A stretch of 64,000 nt of DNA from Bdellovibrio sp. 22V (GCF_030169785.1 NZ_CP125854.1:930001-994000), one strand, 5' to 3'. Positions 8,162 through 16,937 are shown, counted from the stretch's first letter. The notes: generated by a model from the letters alone, not told the origin. A program made the numbers and translations.

Positions 8162-9273
8162 TACTTGTCATCCTCTTCCATTTTGGCTTTGATCTTTTTC
8201 ATCACGCGAACTTCCATCTGGCGAACGGCTTCGCGAGTGATTTTATATTTCTCGCCGATCTCTTGCAGGGTCAGAGGATCGTCATTCAAGATGCGCTCAT
8301 CAAGAATGATTTTTTCGCGCTCGGAAAGCTCAGGGCGGATTTCTTCAATTTTCTTTTTAAGAATTTCGAGCTGCTCTTCTTTCGCAAGCACTTCATCCAA
8401 AGGCTGTTGCGAAGAATCGCGCTGCATGTCTCCCAAGCTTGTTCCTGAATCTTCATCAATAGGACGGTCTAAGCTCAGATCGCGGCCTGACATACGCATC
8501 GCCATATCGCGAACTTCATCTTCGGGAATTCCCAAACGGCTGCTGATTAAAGCGGTGTTGGGTTCAATACCCATGGCGTCCAACGCCTCTTTTTCTTTTT
8601 GCAATTGATAGAACAGTTTTCTTTGATTTTGAGTCGTACCAATACGCACCATTGAGTACTGACGCATCAGAAACTCTTGAATGTAACCGCGAATCCACCA
8701 TACCGCATACGTGATAAGGCGGGCTCCTTTGTAAGGATTGAACTCGCGAACCGCATGCATCAACCCGACGTTGCCCTCTTGAATGAGATCGATCATTTTT
8801 GCGCCGAATTTAGAATACTCCGCCGCAATCTTGACGACGAAACGCAAGTTGGCTTTGACTAAAGCTTGCGCGGCCTCAGGATCTTTGGATTCAAAATAGC
8901 GTTTTGCAATGGCCGTCTCTTCCTCTTTCGAAAGAACTTTATAGCGACGAATTTCGTTCAAATACATCACTAATGGATCGGCCGAAGTAATCGCTTTTGA
9001 AGAGCCCGCAATGGCGAGCGATTTCGAGTCTTCCAGCGACTCATTAATATCTAAATCTTCGTCGGCGTTAGAAACGGCATAGGCTTTTTCGGCTTCCGTA
9101 GAGGGGTGAACGTCCTCGTGGTGAGGATCTTCAACGATCTCGGCGACGACGTTTCTAGGCTCCACCTTTTTTTTGGCTCCGCGAGTAGACGCGGCCTTGG
9201 AAGAAGCGGGCTCCGCTTTTTCTTTGCTCGTCTTACTTTTCGGGGTGGAGGTCTTTGCCTTGGTTTTTGCCAT
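8161..9273 (-). CDS. RpoH-like (sigma-32 type) sigma factor with long N-terminal tail
   Basis: Group 2/3 sigma-70 family protein of 370 residues. Region 1.2/2 begins near residue 100 (D-P-L-V-M-Y-L-N-E-I-R-R-Y). Region 2 includes N-L-R-F-V-V-K-I-A and D-L-I-Q-E-G-N-V-G-L-M-H-A-V, and the RpoH-box-like Q-x-Q-R-K-L-F-Y-Q-L-Q lies near the middle. A region 4 helix-turn-helix (T-L-Q-E-I-G-E-K-Y-K-I-T-R-E-A-V-R-Q) ends the protein. Residues 1-95 are an extra Lys/Ser/Thr/Ala-rich then acidic tail. RpoH function is inferred from the box; a general-stress sigma is the alternative. Coupled to the thioredoxin-like gene. Confidence 0.85.
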   Translation of the reverse strand: MAKTKAKTSTPKSKTSKEKAEPASSKAASTRGAKKKVEPRNVVAEIVEDPHHEDVHPSTEAEKAYAVSNADEDLDINESLEDSKSLAIAGSSKAITSADPLVMYLNEIRRYKVLSKEEETAIAKRYFESKDPEAAQALVKANLRFVVKIAAEYSKFGAKMIDLIQEGNVGLMHAVREFNPYKGARLITYAVWWIRGYIQEFLMRQYSMVRIGTTQNQRKLFYQLQKEKEALDAMGIEPNTALISSRLGIPEDEVRDMAMRMSGRDLSLDRPIDEDSGTSLGDMQRDSSQQPLDEVLAKEEQLEILKKKIEEIRPELSEREKIILDERILNDDPLTLQEIGEKYKITREAVRQMEVRVMKKIKAKMEEDDK

Positions 9274-9280
9274 GAGAGTT

Positions 9281-9586
9281 CTAGGCTAGATACTTAGCCA
9301 ATTTCCTTTGCAAGGTCTCTTGGACTTTACCTTTGAACGGCGTGAGCATCAACGGCAGATCCACCGTGACAGAGACTTTGCAACCCGTGCCAGAGGAAAC
9401 AACGGCCATATCGGCCTTAAATTGCGAACCTTTTAGCGCCGCACTTTTCGCGGACTCGTTAAAAGAGCACTGAATCTTTGGGTCGAAGCGTCGAATATCC
9501 TGATCGTTTGAAAGGAATTCTTTAATTTTCTGGTAAGCCTCTTCCACATTCTGAGTGCTTTGGTGATCGATTGTAAATTTCGGCAT
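9281..9586 (-). CDS. Small protein resembling the polyhydroxyalkanoic acid system family
   Basis: A 101-residue cytoplasmic protein. The start is placed at MPKFTIDHQ because the upstream part of the open frame runs into the palindromic repeat. The pattern (short N-terminal strand, helix with E-E-A-Y-Q-K-I-K-E-F-L, alternating beta strands, then L-M-L-T-P-F-K-G-K-V-Q-E-T-L) resembles the PHA_gran_rgn family of putative granule-associated proteins. The assignment is by pattern only. It lies 7 bases before the sigma factor gene in the same direction and may be co-transcribed with it. Confidence 0.6.
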   Translation of the reverse strand: MPKFTIDHQSTQNVEEAYQKIKEFLSNDQDIRRFDPKIQCSFNESAKSAALKGSQFKADMAVVSSGTGCKVSVTVDLPLMLTPFKGKVQETLQRKLAKYLA

Positions 9587-9629
9587 TGTAACATCCTTTG
9601 TTAACGTCTTTCGAGTATAGCTGCGATCC

Positions 9630-9763
9630 GGCCGTTGAAAAAGACCCATCCGACTGCGTTGGTTCGGGCTCCTGCCCTCAACCCTTCGGGCTATCGCTCA
9701 AAAATAGCATCCTGCTATTTTTGTGTCAGCTAAGGAATGGCGCCTGGATCTTTTTGAACGGCC
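9630..9763. repeat. 134-bp intergenic palindromic repeat element
   Basis: Imperfect terminal inverted repeats of 18 bases (9630-9647 GGCCGTTGAAAAAGACCC and 9746-9763, 16 of 18 complementary) enclose a region with its own perfect 11-bp hairpin (9699-9709 with 9713-9723). The flanks GTTGAAAAAG...CTTTTTGAACGGCC resemble a dispersed palindromic intergenic repeat known from many proteobacterial genomes (my recollection). No second copy is visible in this window. It occupies most of the 305-base gap 9587-9891 between the small gene and aspS; the rest shows no gene. Confidence 0.6.
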
Positions 9764-9891
9764 TTTATAGAGGTAATTACGGATCCATTAGGGACGGTTT
9801 TGGAAAGGATAAAAAGATGCGTTTTGACTGTGTAGGCACAATATGTCAACCTGGGGCCTCTGAAGTATTCCCTTCACAAAAAGGTACACCT

Positions 9892-11706
9892 ATGAAGTTT
9901 GTAAAAGAGCTAAAACGAACAAATTATTGCGGAAGTCTAGGTCTTCCCCAAGTAGGACAGAAAGTTGTCCTTATGGGGTGGGTGGATGTTCGCCGAGATC
10001 ACGGCAGCTTGGTTTTCATTGATCTGCGTGACCGTGAAGGGATTGTGCAAGTCGTTTTGGATCCTAATAAAGCAGAAACTTCGGCGGCAAAAAACTTGCG
10101 TGGTGAATTTGTTTTGGCTGTCGAAGGTGTTGTTCGTGCCCGTCCTGAAGGTATGAAAAACGCAAAAATCAAAACAGGTGAGGTCGAAATCGAAGCCACT
10201 CGTTGCGAGATTTTGAATGAATCTGCCGTGCCTCCTTTCCAAACGGATGATGACAACGTCAACGAGATGTTGCGTTTGAAGTATCGTTACTTGGATTTGC
10301 GTTCACCGCGTTTGACTCGTCATTTGATGGTTCGTCATAAAGTGGCACAACTCGTTCGTCGTTTCCTTTCAGAGAACGGCTTCATCGAAGTTGAAACACC
10401 GATCCTTTATAAATCGACTCCGGAAGGCGCGCGTGATTACCTTGTTCCTTCGCGTGTGAACCCAGGACACTTCTATGCTTTGCCGCAATCACCGCAAACA
10501 TTGAAACAGCTTTTGATGATTTCCGGCTACGACCGTTACTTCCAAATCGCGCGTTGCTTCCGCGACGAGGACTTGCGTGCGGACCGCCAGCCTGAGTTCT
10601 CTCAGATCGACATGGAAATGTCTTTCATTGATCAAGAAGATATCATGCAGATGAATGAAAAACTTTTGCGCACGATCTGGAAAGAGATCAAAGGCGTCGA
10701 TGTGGGCGACATTCCTCGTATGACATATCAAGAGGCCATGGACCGTTATGGTATTGATAAACCAGATACGCGTTTCGGCATGGAGATCAAAGATCTGAAA
10801 GCCGTGGTCACAGGTTCTGGCTTTAAAGTTTTCGACGACGTTTTATCGCGTGGTGGAATCGTGCGTGGTATCGCGGTTCCTAAAGGCGGCACGTTCTCTC
10901 GCGGTCAATTCGATAAATTGACGGAAGTTGCGAAACGGGGCGGAGCAAAAGGTCTTGTCTGGATCAAGTCCGAAGCAGATGGCACGTACTCGTCTCCGGT
11001 TTCGAAATTCTTCAACAACGAAAAGTTGGCGGAGATTTTCAAAACCGTCGGTGCACAATCTGGCGATGCGGCTTTGGTCGTTGCGGATGAGTTTGATACG
11101 GCTTGTGCTTCGCTTTCGACTTTGCGTTTGCACTTAGGTAAAGAGTTGAATTTGATCGATACATCCAAAGATAAATTCTTGTGGGTGATCGACTTCCCAC
11201 TTCTTGAGTACTCTCCGGATGAAAAGCGCTGGGTCGCTCGTCACCATCCGTTTACGTCTCCTAAGGACGAGTTCGCACAAGATCTTTTGAACAACAACGA
11301 AGCCGTTTTAGGCAAGATGTTGGCAAAAGCGTACGACCTTGTTTGTAACGGTTACGAAATGGGTGGCGGAAGTATTCGTATCTATCGTAACGAGATTCAA
11401 CAAGCGATGTTCCGTCTTTTGGGTATGAGCCCGGAAGAAACTCAGCACAAGTTTGGTTTCTTCTTGGAAGCTTTGAAATACGGAACACCTCCGCATGGTG
11501 GTATCGCATGGGGTATGGACCGTCTTGTGATGTTACTTTGTGAGACGGATGCGATTCGTGAAGTGATTGCATTCCCGAAAACGGCGAAAGCGACAGACCT
11601 GATGGCGGATTGCCCAAGTGAAGTCAGCCGTGATCAGTTGGCGGAAGTCGGTGTTCGACTCAGCAACTTGGCGGAAAAACATCTCGAAGATTTAAAGAAG
11701 TCCTAG
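9892..11706 (+). CDS. aspS: Aspartate-tRNA ligase
   Basis: Class IIb aminoacyl-tRNA synthetase of 604 residues, the bacterial long form. It has an N-terminal OB anticodon-binding domain (V-L-M-G-W-V-D-V-R-R-D-H-G near residue 25), then the catalytic core. Motif 2 is F-R-D-E-D-L-R-A-D-R-Q-P-E-F, the bacterial GAD insertion domain lies in the middle, and motif 3 is G-G-I-A-W-G-M-D-R-L near the end. The start is set at MKFVKELKR; the upstream in-frame extension to 9598 runs through the palindromic repeat and is rejected. Whether it also charges tRNA-Asn cannot be told by eye. Confidence 0.97.
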   Translation: MKFVKELKRTNYCGSLGLPQVGQKVVLMGWVDVRRDHGSLVFIDLRDREGIVQVVLDPNKAETSAAKNLRGEFVLAVEGVVRARPEGMKNAKIKTGEVEIEATRCEILNESAVPPFQTDDDNVNEMLRLKYRYLDLRSPRLTRHLMVRHKVAQLVRRFLSENGFIEVETPILYKSTPEGARDYLVPSRVNPGHFYALPQSPQTLKQLLMISGYDRYFQIARCFRDEDLRADRQPEFSQIDMEMSFIDQEDIMQMNEKLLRTIWKEIKGVDVGDIPRMTYQEAMDRYGIDKPDTRFGMEIKDLKAVVTGSGFKVFDDVLSRGGIVRGIAVPKGGTFSRGQFDKLTEVAKRGGAKGLVWIKSEADGTYSSPVSKFFNNEKLAEIFKTVGAQSGDAALVVADEFDTACASLSTLRLHLGKELNLIDTSKDKFLWVIDFPLLEYSPDEKRWVARHHPFTSPKDEFAQDLLNNNEAVLGKMLAKAYDLVCNGYEMGGGSIRIYRNEIQQAMFRLLGMSPEETQHKFGFFLEALKYGTPPHGGIAWGMDRLVMLLCETDAIREVIAFPKTAKATDLMADCPSEVSRDQLAEVGVRLSNLAEKHLEDLKKS

Positions 11707-12362
11707 TGTGAAGGTTCCACGGTGATGGAGCCTTCTTCTGAAGTCACTTTGATGTGACCGACTTGATCAGGCGAAACGCCGGGCGCGGCTTTCGCCACCA
11801 AAGTGTTGTCAATTTTCCCGGAAACAGTTTGCAAGTCCAACTCATAGAGCTCTTGTTCGGGCAGACTCAGCTTGATATTGCCTGAGCGGGTGCTAATCAA
11901 GATGTGTCCTTTAAACGATGATGGCAAATAAACATGTGCTTTTAGTTTCGCATTGGAATCTTGCGTGACCTCTTGGCCGTTCACGTTCATTTGAATCCAG
12001 TGGCTTGCGAGAGGTTCTTGAAAACGAATATTCACAGACTCGCTATCAGCCGTTTGTAGAATGAAAGGACCTTGCTCAAAGCGCGGAACTTTTCCTTCCA
12101 AGAGGACTTTCAAAGTGGGACCGTTGTGTGTCTGGACGTCGATTTCGACGTTGCGGGTTTCAAAACCAAGCTTGGAAATACCTTGAAGAAAAAATTCTCC
12201 ATTTTCTTCATATTTCTGACCCTGCATCAGTTTGTCCGTCACGGAATGGAAAGCATTGAAAACGGAGTCGGGGTTGTTAAAGACGTATCCCATAATAAGG
12301 ATCAGTCCTCCCGTGAGGACGAAAAATAAAGCGCCTATACCGAACAGAATTTTCTTAAACAT
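11703..12362 (-). CDS. Membrane-anchored protein, DUF4097-like beta-solenoid domain
   Basis: Protein of 219 residues. The start is taken at MFKKILFGIG because the longer frame overlaps the gene at 12456 on the other strand. An N-terminal hydrophobic segment (residues 5-27) would anchor it to the inner membrane. The mature part is rich in short strands, ending with repeated patterns (I-S-T-R-S-G-N-I-K-L, L-Q-T-V-S-G-K-I, V-T-S-E-E-G-S-I-T-V) typical of the DUF4097 putative-adhesin family. Function unknown. Its stop overlaps the aspS stop by four bases tail to tail, leaving no room for a terminator. Confidence 0.65.
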   Translation of the reverse strand: MFKKILFGIGALFFVLTGGLILIMGYVFNNPDSVFNAFHSVTDKLMQGQKYEENGEFFLQGISKLGFETRNVEIDVQTHNGPTLKVLLEGKVPRFEQGPFILQTADSESVNIRFQEPLASHWIQMNVNGQEVTQDSNAKLKAHVYLPSSFKGHILISTRSGNIKLSLPEQELYELDLQTVSGKIDNTLVAKAAPGVSPDQVGHIKVTSEEGSITVEPSH

Positions 12363-12455
12363 GACAGCACTCCGGTTCTTAGTATTACCACTATTTTGAA
12401 GAATGCGCTTCTTTTGTTTTTGAGTTATTCTGGTGCCTGTTGAGCGAGGAAAGAC

Positions 12456-13226
12456 ATGCAACGAATTCTGCCAGAAACAGCGCTTGAAATGAAAATGATG
12501 TGCCTGGGTGCCGCTTTTATTGAAGAAAATCAAGTTCTTGATGAGCTGTTTCAAGTGGTAGGGTCCGACTTGATAGACGGTCAGGAGCTTTCCGAAGAAC
12601 AGCGCGAGCAGATTCTTAATGAAATAGGCGAGTACTTTTTCAGACTCGATATGAACTACGGTCCAGATATCAAAGCCGACTGCATCGAAATTCTCGAAGA
12701 TTTCTGGGGCGTGCGCGATACCAAATCCGCAGAGCAGACTTTGGAAAATATTCGCACTCAAGGTCATCGCACAAAGTTCAATGTTTTGCGATCCGTTCTT
12801 CCTGCAGATGGAAGCATGGACGCCGTTTCTCTTGATAAATTTAAGCAGATTTTCTGTTTTGATTTTGAAGACAGTCAGAATTTACAGATGAGCGATGAAG
12901 ATTATCGCAAGCTTGCTCAGTGGATTCAAAGAACGAATAAATATCTTAAAGAGGCGGGGATTCTCGGTTGGGATGCCGCTCGCTATGTGCAACTTGTGCG
13001 CTTAAGTTTTGTGGCGGGATATCTGGACGACAATCAAGCTTGGGCGGCGGTTTTAAAACTGGCTCCTCTGGTCGAGGGTCACTTCACAACCTGGATGGAA
13101 TTTTCGCAAAGTTTTCTTATCGGTCGAACATTCTGGTCCGGCTCCGACGATCCGCAAGTAAAAGGCATTTGTGAAAAACTTCTGGGGCATCCGGCAAGTC
13201 CTTGGCAATTTATCTCTTGGACTTAA
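12456..13226 (+). CDS. DUF1266-like protein
   Basis: Cytoplasmic protein of 256 residues. The C-terminal 90 residues show the DUF1266 pattern: G-I-L-G-W-D-A-A-R-Y-V-Q-L-V-R, then F-V-A-G-Y-L-D-D-N-Q-A-W, then W-M-E-F-S-Q-S-F-L-I-G-R-T-F-W. The N-terminal half is helical and acidic. DUF1266 proteins are of unknown molecular function, often found near polymorphic toxin or envelope genes; no toxin is visible here. The ribosome site is GAGGAAAG before the ATG. It is divergent from the 11703-12362 gene with 93 bases between. Confidence 0.65.
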   Translation: MQRILPETALEMKMMCLGAAFIEENQVLDELFQVVGSDLIDGQELSEEQREQILNEIGEYFFRLDMNYGPDIKADCIEILEDFWGVRDTKSAEQTLENIRTQGHRTKFNVLRSVLPADGSMDAVSLDKFKQIFCFDFEDSQNLQMSDEDYRKLAQWIQRTNKYLKEAGILGWDAARYVQLVRLSFVAGYLDDNQAWAAVLKLAPLVEGHFTTWMEFSQSFLIGRTFWSGSDDPQVKGICEKLLGHPASPWQFISWT

Positions 13227-13268
13227 GCGGTCGTTGTACGACGTAGGTCTAGAATATTCTTTGCTGTC

Positions 13269-13295
13269 TCAAGTTTAAACGTTTAATTCCGATAC
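13269..13295 (+). promoter_or_regulatory. Possible sigma-28-like promoter for the 13348 gene
   Basis: TCAA (13269-13272), a 15-base spacer, then TCCGATAC (13288-13295), matching TAAA-N15-GCCGATAA at 3 of 4 and 6 of 8 positions. Lies 52 bases before the ATG at 13348. Weak on its own. Confidence 0.3.
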
Positions 13296-13347
13296 ATACC
13301 TCGTGGATGCCAGGATGGTGTCCTCAATACACACACGGAGGTGTGGA

Positions 13348-13764
13348 ATGGAAAAAATCAGCGGCATTCTTCCGGCAAGCCCGAGAACACGTGCGGTCGA
13401 TACTTCAAACTCTCAGCCGGCGCGTCCCGGAGCTTTAGCTCTTGGTCGTCCTATGGGAAAAAATTCTCTTGGAGATCGCATCACTCTCAGTAAACAGTTG
13501 GAAGAACTTAGAGCCACAGGACAGCTTCCTGAGCCCGAAGCAGCACCTGTTTATAAAAACCCTACTGAAGTAAAAAAGCTTAAAGTGATCGAAGATCTGA
13601 ACTCAAAATTCTTCGCAAACCCGAAAGGCATTGCGCGCGAAGGGGATATGACAAAATCCGAAGAAGCTTTGACGAAGACGGCTGACAATGAAGGTCTTTT
13701 CTATGTTGAAAAAGAACTGCGCCCTCAAGCCGAAGCGCCTTTAAATCAAATACAGGCAAAATAA
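13348..13764 (+). CDS. Small unrecognised protein, possibly anti-sigma-28 (FlgM)-like
   Basis: A 138-residue soluble protein with no signal peptide or membrane segment. The ATG follows a strong GGAGGTG site by 5 bases; the longer frame from 13303 lacks one. It is low-complexity and polar, with Pro/Ala-rich ends, a central L-S-K-Q-L-E-E-L-R-A-T-G-Q-L helix and a second helix around E-V-K-K-L-K-V-I-E-D-L. Disorder with short helices recalls FlgM or a scaffold protein, but I cannot align it to FlgM by eye and do not assert it. A possible sigma-28-like promoter precedes it. Confidence 0.55.
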   Translation: MEKISGILPASPRTRAVDTSNSQPARPGALALGRPMGKNSLGDRITLSKQLEELRATGQLPEPEAAPVYKNPTEVKKLKVIEDLNSKFFANPKGIAREGDMTKSEEALTKTADNEGLFYVEKELRPQAEAPLNQIQAK

Positions 13765-13818
13765 TTGAGCCTATCTTGACATCTGCCGCCCTGAACACAC
13801 GTTAGGGGCGGAGGTCTC

Positions 13819-14526
13819 ATGGAATCCGCGTTGTCTTCCTGGAAGGTCGTTCGTGCGACTTGGCTTACACAGAGGCCTCATCGTTTCGCGTGGTTTGTTG
13901 CCGCGTGGAGTGTCTTTCTTATTCTATTAGCGAGTACATTTTATTGGAACAATTATCTAGGCGCCGCCGAGTGGATGCCGGCTTCTTTTCAAGCTGTCTT
14001 TAAGCAAGGTCAATATTGGCGATTGTGGACGACTCTTTTTGCGCACGCCGATTTAGGGCATCTTCTTTCGAACTCACTTCTCTTTTTTATTTTTGGATAT
14101 TTTTTAAATGGTTATTTCGGAGTGTTGGTTTTTCCTCTGGCGGCTTTGGTTTTCGGCGGTATCACGAATGCTCTAGTACTTTCCACTTATCCTCCCACCG
14201 TGAAACTGATTGGTGTATCAGGGGTTGTTTATTGGATGGGCGGGATGTGGCTTGTTCTTTATCTGCTGCTGGATAAACAGCGAACATGGGTGCAGCGAAT
14301 TCTGCGCTCGGTGGGTGTCGCTTTAGGTGTTTTTATGCCGTCCACCGCATTTGATCCGCAGATCAGTTATCAAGCGCATTTCGTAGGATTTCTGTTGGGA
14401 ATTGTTTGCGGATTTCTTTATTACTTCCTGCGCCGAAAAACTTTTGCGGCCGCTGTCGTGACTGAAACCCATTATGAAGAGCCGGAAGTAAAAATCGAAA
14501 AAGCCGAAACCGAATGGGACAACTAG
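13819..14526 (+). CDS. Rhomboid-family intramembrane serine protease
   Basis: Six-helix membrane protease of 235 residues. Rhomboid hallmarks are W-R-L-W (67-70) in loop 1, H-A-D-L-G-H-L-L-S-N (H81 and N85) in helix 2, the catalytic serine in G-V-S-G (S134) and the catalytic histidine H187 in helix 6 (Q-A-H-F-V-G-F-L-L-G). All catalytic residues are intact. A charged cytoplasmic tail of about 30 residues follows. In the family these enzymes cleave transmembrane segments of substrate proteins; the substrate here is unknown. The stop overlaps the convergent cpaF-like gene by four bases (CTAG). Confidence 0.88.
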   Translation: MESALSSWKVVRATWLTQRPHRFAWFVAAWSVFLILLASTFYWNNYLGAAEWMPASFQAVFKQGQYWRLWTTLFAHADLGHLLSNSLLFFIFGYFLNGYFGVLVFPLAALVFGGITNALVLSTYPPTVKLIGVSGVVYWMGGMWLVLYLLLDKQRTWVQRILRSVGVALGVFMPSTAFDPQISYQAHFVGFLLGIVCGFLYYFLRRKTFAAAVVTETHYEEPEVKIEKAETEWDN

Positions 14527-15632
14527 TTTTCCTTTTCCAAAAGAAAGCCGTTTTCCTCTAAAGAGCAAATCCGGTAAAGTCCGGCAAATTTGCGTTGACC
14601 GTCTGAAGCACGTGTCGTGACAACAACATAATCTAAAGAAAGCTGAATCAAACGACGGATCGCTTGCAGGCTCCATTGCGGAGCTCCCATCTGAATCAGC
14701 ATCTCCAAACGAATCAATGCTTGAGCCGCGTCCTGCGCATGAAGAGTCCCGAGACTTCCAGAATGGCCCGTCGCCAAAGCCATCAAAAAATCTTTGGCTT
14801 CAGCACCGCGAATTTCACCCATCACAATACGATCGGGACGCAAACGCAAAGATCTTTTCACCAACTGAGTTTGGTCGACGCTGGGTAAAACTCCTTGCGG
14901 GTCTTCCCGAGTTAAAAGTTTCATGCTGGCTTTATTCGGAAGAGCGATTTCAGGCGTGTCTTCAATCACGACAAGCCGCTCGTTATCGGGAAGCAGATTT
15001 AAAAATGAATTTAACACGGACGTTTTGCCGGAACCTGTTGAACCGATAACAAGAATGTTCTTGCGCTTGTCAATCAGCTCGCGAAAAACAGAAAGTTTTT
15101 CGTCAGAACACCACGATCTTTCCGCGAGTTTAGAAAATGTCCAAGGATTTTTAGGATGCCGTCGCAATGACAAGTGAACTGAAGCTTGCGTAAGATCTGC
15201 CCCGATAAGGCTTAAGCGAAAATCCAGAAAGCTTCCGTCGGCAGAGGGATGCTCTTTAGTGATATGTGTTTTCGCTTCATGGCAAATTCGGTCCACGCAG
15301 TTGCGGAAGCTCAAGTCAGAGAAAAAGAAGTCAGGGTGCTGGGTCAGGCGGCCGTTCTTTTCAAGCCAGATTTTGTCAGGCCCGTTAACAATGATTTCTG
15401 TGATCTCTTCATCTTGGAAAAGCTCAGACAAGGGGCCCCAGTGATTTAGCTCTTGCAGAAGGCGGTTCTTGACCGGAGCATCCGCCCTCTCCGTGTGCTT
15501 TAAAATAATCTGACTGACTTTTTGCGAACGCAACGTCTGTGCTTCTTCCGGAGAAAGCATAAATTCATTCAAGGGAAGTTTTTGAATATCTTCTTGGATA
15601 TAATCATAGAGTTTCTTGGCTGCGGAAATCAT
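14523..15632 (-). CDS. Flp/Tad pilus assembly ATPase, CpaF/TadA-like
   Basis: Secretion ATPase of the VirB11/PulE superfamily, CpaF branch, 369 residues, powering assembly of Flp pili. The N-terminal domain includes I-T-E-I-I-V-N-G-P-D-K-I-W-L-E (residues 77-91), typical of CpaF. Walker A is G-S-T-G-S-G-K-T-S (197-205), and an Asp box/Walker B region R-P-D-R-I-V-M-G-E-I-R-G and a His box (H-S-G-S-L-G-T-L-H-A) follow. The start overlaps the stop of the secretin gene (ATGA), so the two are coupled. The C-terminal segment is a little shorter than in typical CpaF. Confidence 0.92.
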   Translation of the reverse strand: MISAAKKLYDYIQEDIQKLPLNEFMLSPEEAQTLRSQKVSQIILKHTERADAPVKNRLLQELNHWGPLSELFQDEEITEIIVNGPDKIWLEKNGRLTQHPDFFFSDLSFRNCVDRICHEAKTHITKEHPSADGSFLDFRLSLIGADLTQASVHLSLRRHPKNPWTFSKLAERSWCSDEKLSVFRELIDKRKNILVIGSTGSGKTSVLNSFLNLLPDNERLVVIEDTPEIALPNKASMKLLTREDPQGVLPSVDQTQLVKRSLRLRPDRIVMGEIRGAEAKDFLMALATGHSGSLGTLHAQDAAQALIRLEMLIQMGAPQWSLQAIRRLIQLSLDYVVVTTRASDGQRKFAGLYRICSLEENGFLLEKEN

Positions 15633-16924
15633 TGAAGTCCATCCTTAAGATGTGTTGGATTCTCGGAACTTTCTTCGCCATCTTTGAGAATTGTGGGGCG
15701 AACAAAAATAACAAGCTCCGTCCGATTTTCGCGAAAATCCTTGCTTGAAAACAGAGGCCCCAAGATCGGCAGGCGCGATAAAAAGGGCAGACCTTCCGAC
15801 TTATCGCTGTCTTCGTTTTTCAACAAACCGGAAAGAGCAATCGTCTTGGGTTTCGATAAGTCAAAATGGCTGGAAACTCGGTTGGTAAGAACGCCGGGAA
15901 TATCGTCGACAGCGGTGGACTTGTCCAAGGTTGAAACTTCCGTATCGATGGACAAGCTGATTCTTCCCGCGGAATCCGCTTTTGGTTTTACGCGCAAAAG
16001 AATTCCATAACGCTTCCATACGATATCTTGAATTTTATAATTCATGATCTTGATGGGGAATTCTCCTCCGGCCAGGAATTCAGCTTCTTTGCCGCTGCGA
16101 CAAAGAATATTGGGGCTGGCAAGAATTTTGGCTGTGCCGTTGCCTTCAAGGGCCGTAAGATCAAAAGGAAGGTTCGAACCCTCCACTTCGCCATTTTGCA
16201 AAACCTGAGCTGAATAACTCGAAGGCCAGCGCAGACCATACTTTAACGAAAAATCTTTGCGAATTTCCGCGACTGTGATTTGAACTTTAATGGTCGGCGC
16301 AATGTCGAGGCTTGTTTCGTCGCGCAGAACGTGGATTCCAAAAGGCGCTAGAATTTTCTGATATCTCTTTACCAAGACTTCGTTGGCATTCACGCGGACT
16401 TCCGCATGCGGTTCAAACAAAACTGTTTGCGGGGGCAGCTTGGTGCGCTCAAAAAGGTTTTCAAAGTATCTTTCCGCCGCCGCTTTCACGGCTGGTGCAA
16501 GCATTGCGCGCATTTGATAAGTCACGGTATGATCCAGAGCCAAAGAACGCAGCTTAAGCCAATCTTGAAAACGGTAGAGCTGTCCGCTGATAAGAAGATC
16601 GCCCTCGGCGAGAGTCGCTTGCAAGCCGACGATGTTTTTGACGTGAGCTTCAAAGGCGGCAAAAGCATTCGTTTTCGTCGGATGTACGACCTGAACGTAA
16701 AATGTATCCGAACCTGTTTTTATAAGGGTCGTACCTTCGCGCAAACCGCGAATGACAAGGGAAGAGCCCGCACCCTCCGCTTTAAGAATGTCGCGATCCT
16801 GAATCCATACGGATGAGTTTCCAGAGACGGTGATTCTCCGACTGTCGCCTAAAGCTAAAAGAAGTTTTTTCGGTTGGGCAAAAGCGGGAATAGTAAGAAA
16901 GAAGAGAAGCAAAAAGTTTTTCAT
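15629..16924 (-). CDS. Flp/Tad pilus secretin, CpaC/RcpA-like
   Basis: Outer-membrane secretin forming the pilus exit channel, 431 residues. The start is chosen at MKNFLLLFFLTIPAFAQ, a clear signal peptide, rather than six codons earlier. The N-terminal part carries the pilus/BON-type domain seen in CpaC (S-R-R-I-T-V-S-G-N, then T-L-A-E-G-D-L-L-I-S-G). The C-terminal 200 residues are the secretin domain (S-P-N-I-L-C-R-S-G-K-E-A-E-F-L-A-G-G-E-F-P-I and E-G-L-P-F-L-S-R-L-P-I-L-G-P-L-F). Its stop is coupled to the ATPase gene. Confidence 0.92.
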   Translation of the reverse strand: MKNFLLLFFLTIPAFAQPKKLLLALGDSRRITVSGNSSVWIQDRDILKAEGAGSSLVIRGLREGTTLIKTGSDTFYVQVVHPTKTNAFAAFEAHVKNIVGLQATLAEGDLLISGQLYRFQDWLKLRSLALDHTVTYQMRAMLAPAVKAAAERYFENLFERTKLPPQTVLFEPHAEVRVNANEVLVKRYQKILAPFGIHVLRDETSLDIAPTIKVQITVAEIRKDFSLKYGLRWPSSYSAQVLQNGEVEGSNLPFDLTALEGNGTAKILASPNILCRSGKEAEFLAGGEFPIKIMNYKIQDIVWKRYGILLRVKPKADSAGRISLSIDTEVSTLDKSTAVDDIPGVLTNRVSSHFDLSKPKTIALSGLLKNEDSDKSEGLPFLSRLPILGPLFSSKDFRENRTELVIFVRPTILKDGEESSENPTHLKDGLQ

Positions 16925-16937
16925 GCTCTCTGGCGAA

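Noticed and set aside
8161-9273. Assignment as housekeeping RpoD.
   Set aside because: Length, RpoH-box-like segment and missing region 1.1 acidic domain favour an alternative sigma; a true RpoD is longer.
9598-9891. Upstream in-frame extension of aspS.
   Set aside because: It translates through the palindromic repeat; the family N-terminus begins at 9892.
12363-12767. Upstream in-frame extension of the DUF4097-like gene.
   Set aside because: It runs antisense through the DUF1266 gene; a membrane-anchor N-terminus starts at 12362.
16171-16182. GGTTCGAACC, a T-loop-like sequence suggesting a tRNA.
   Set aside because: It lies inside the secretin coding frame and no cloverleaf can be drawn around it.
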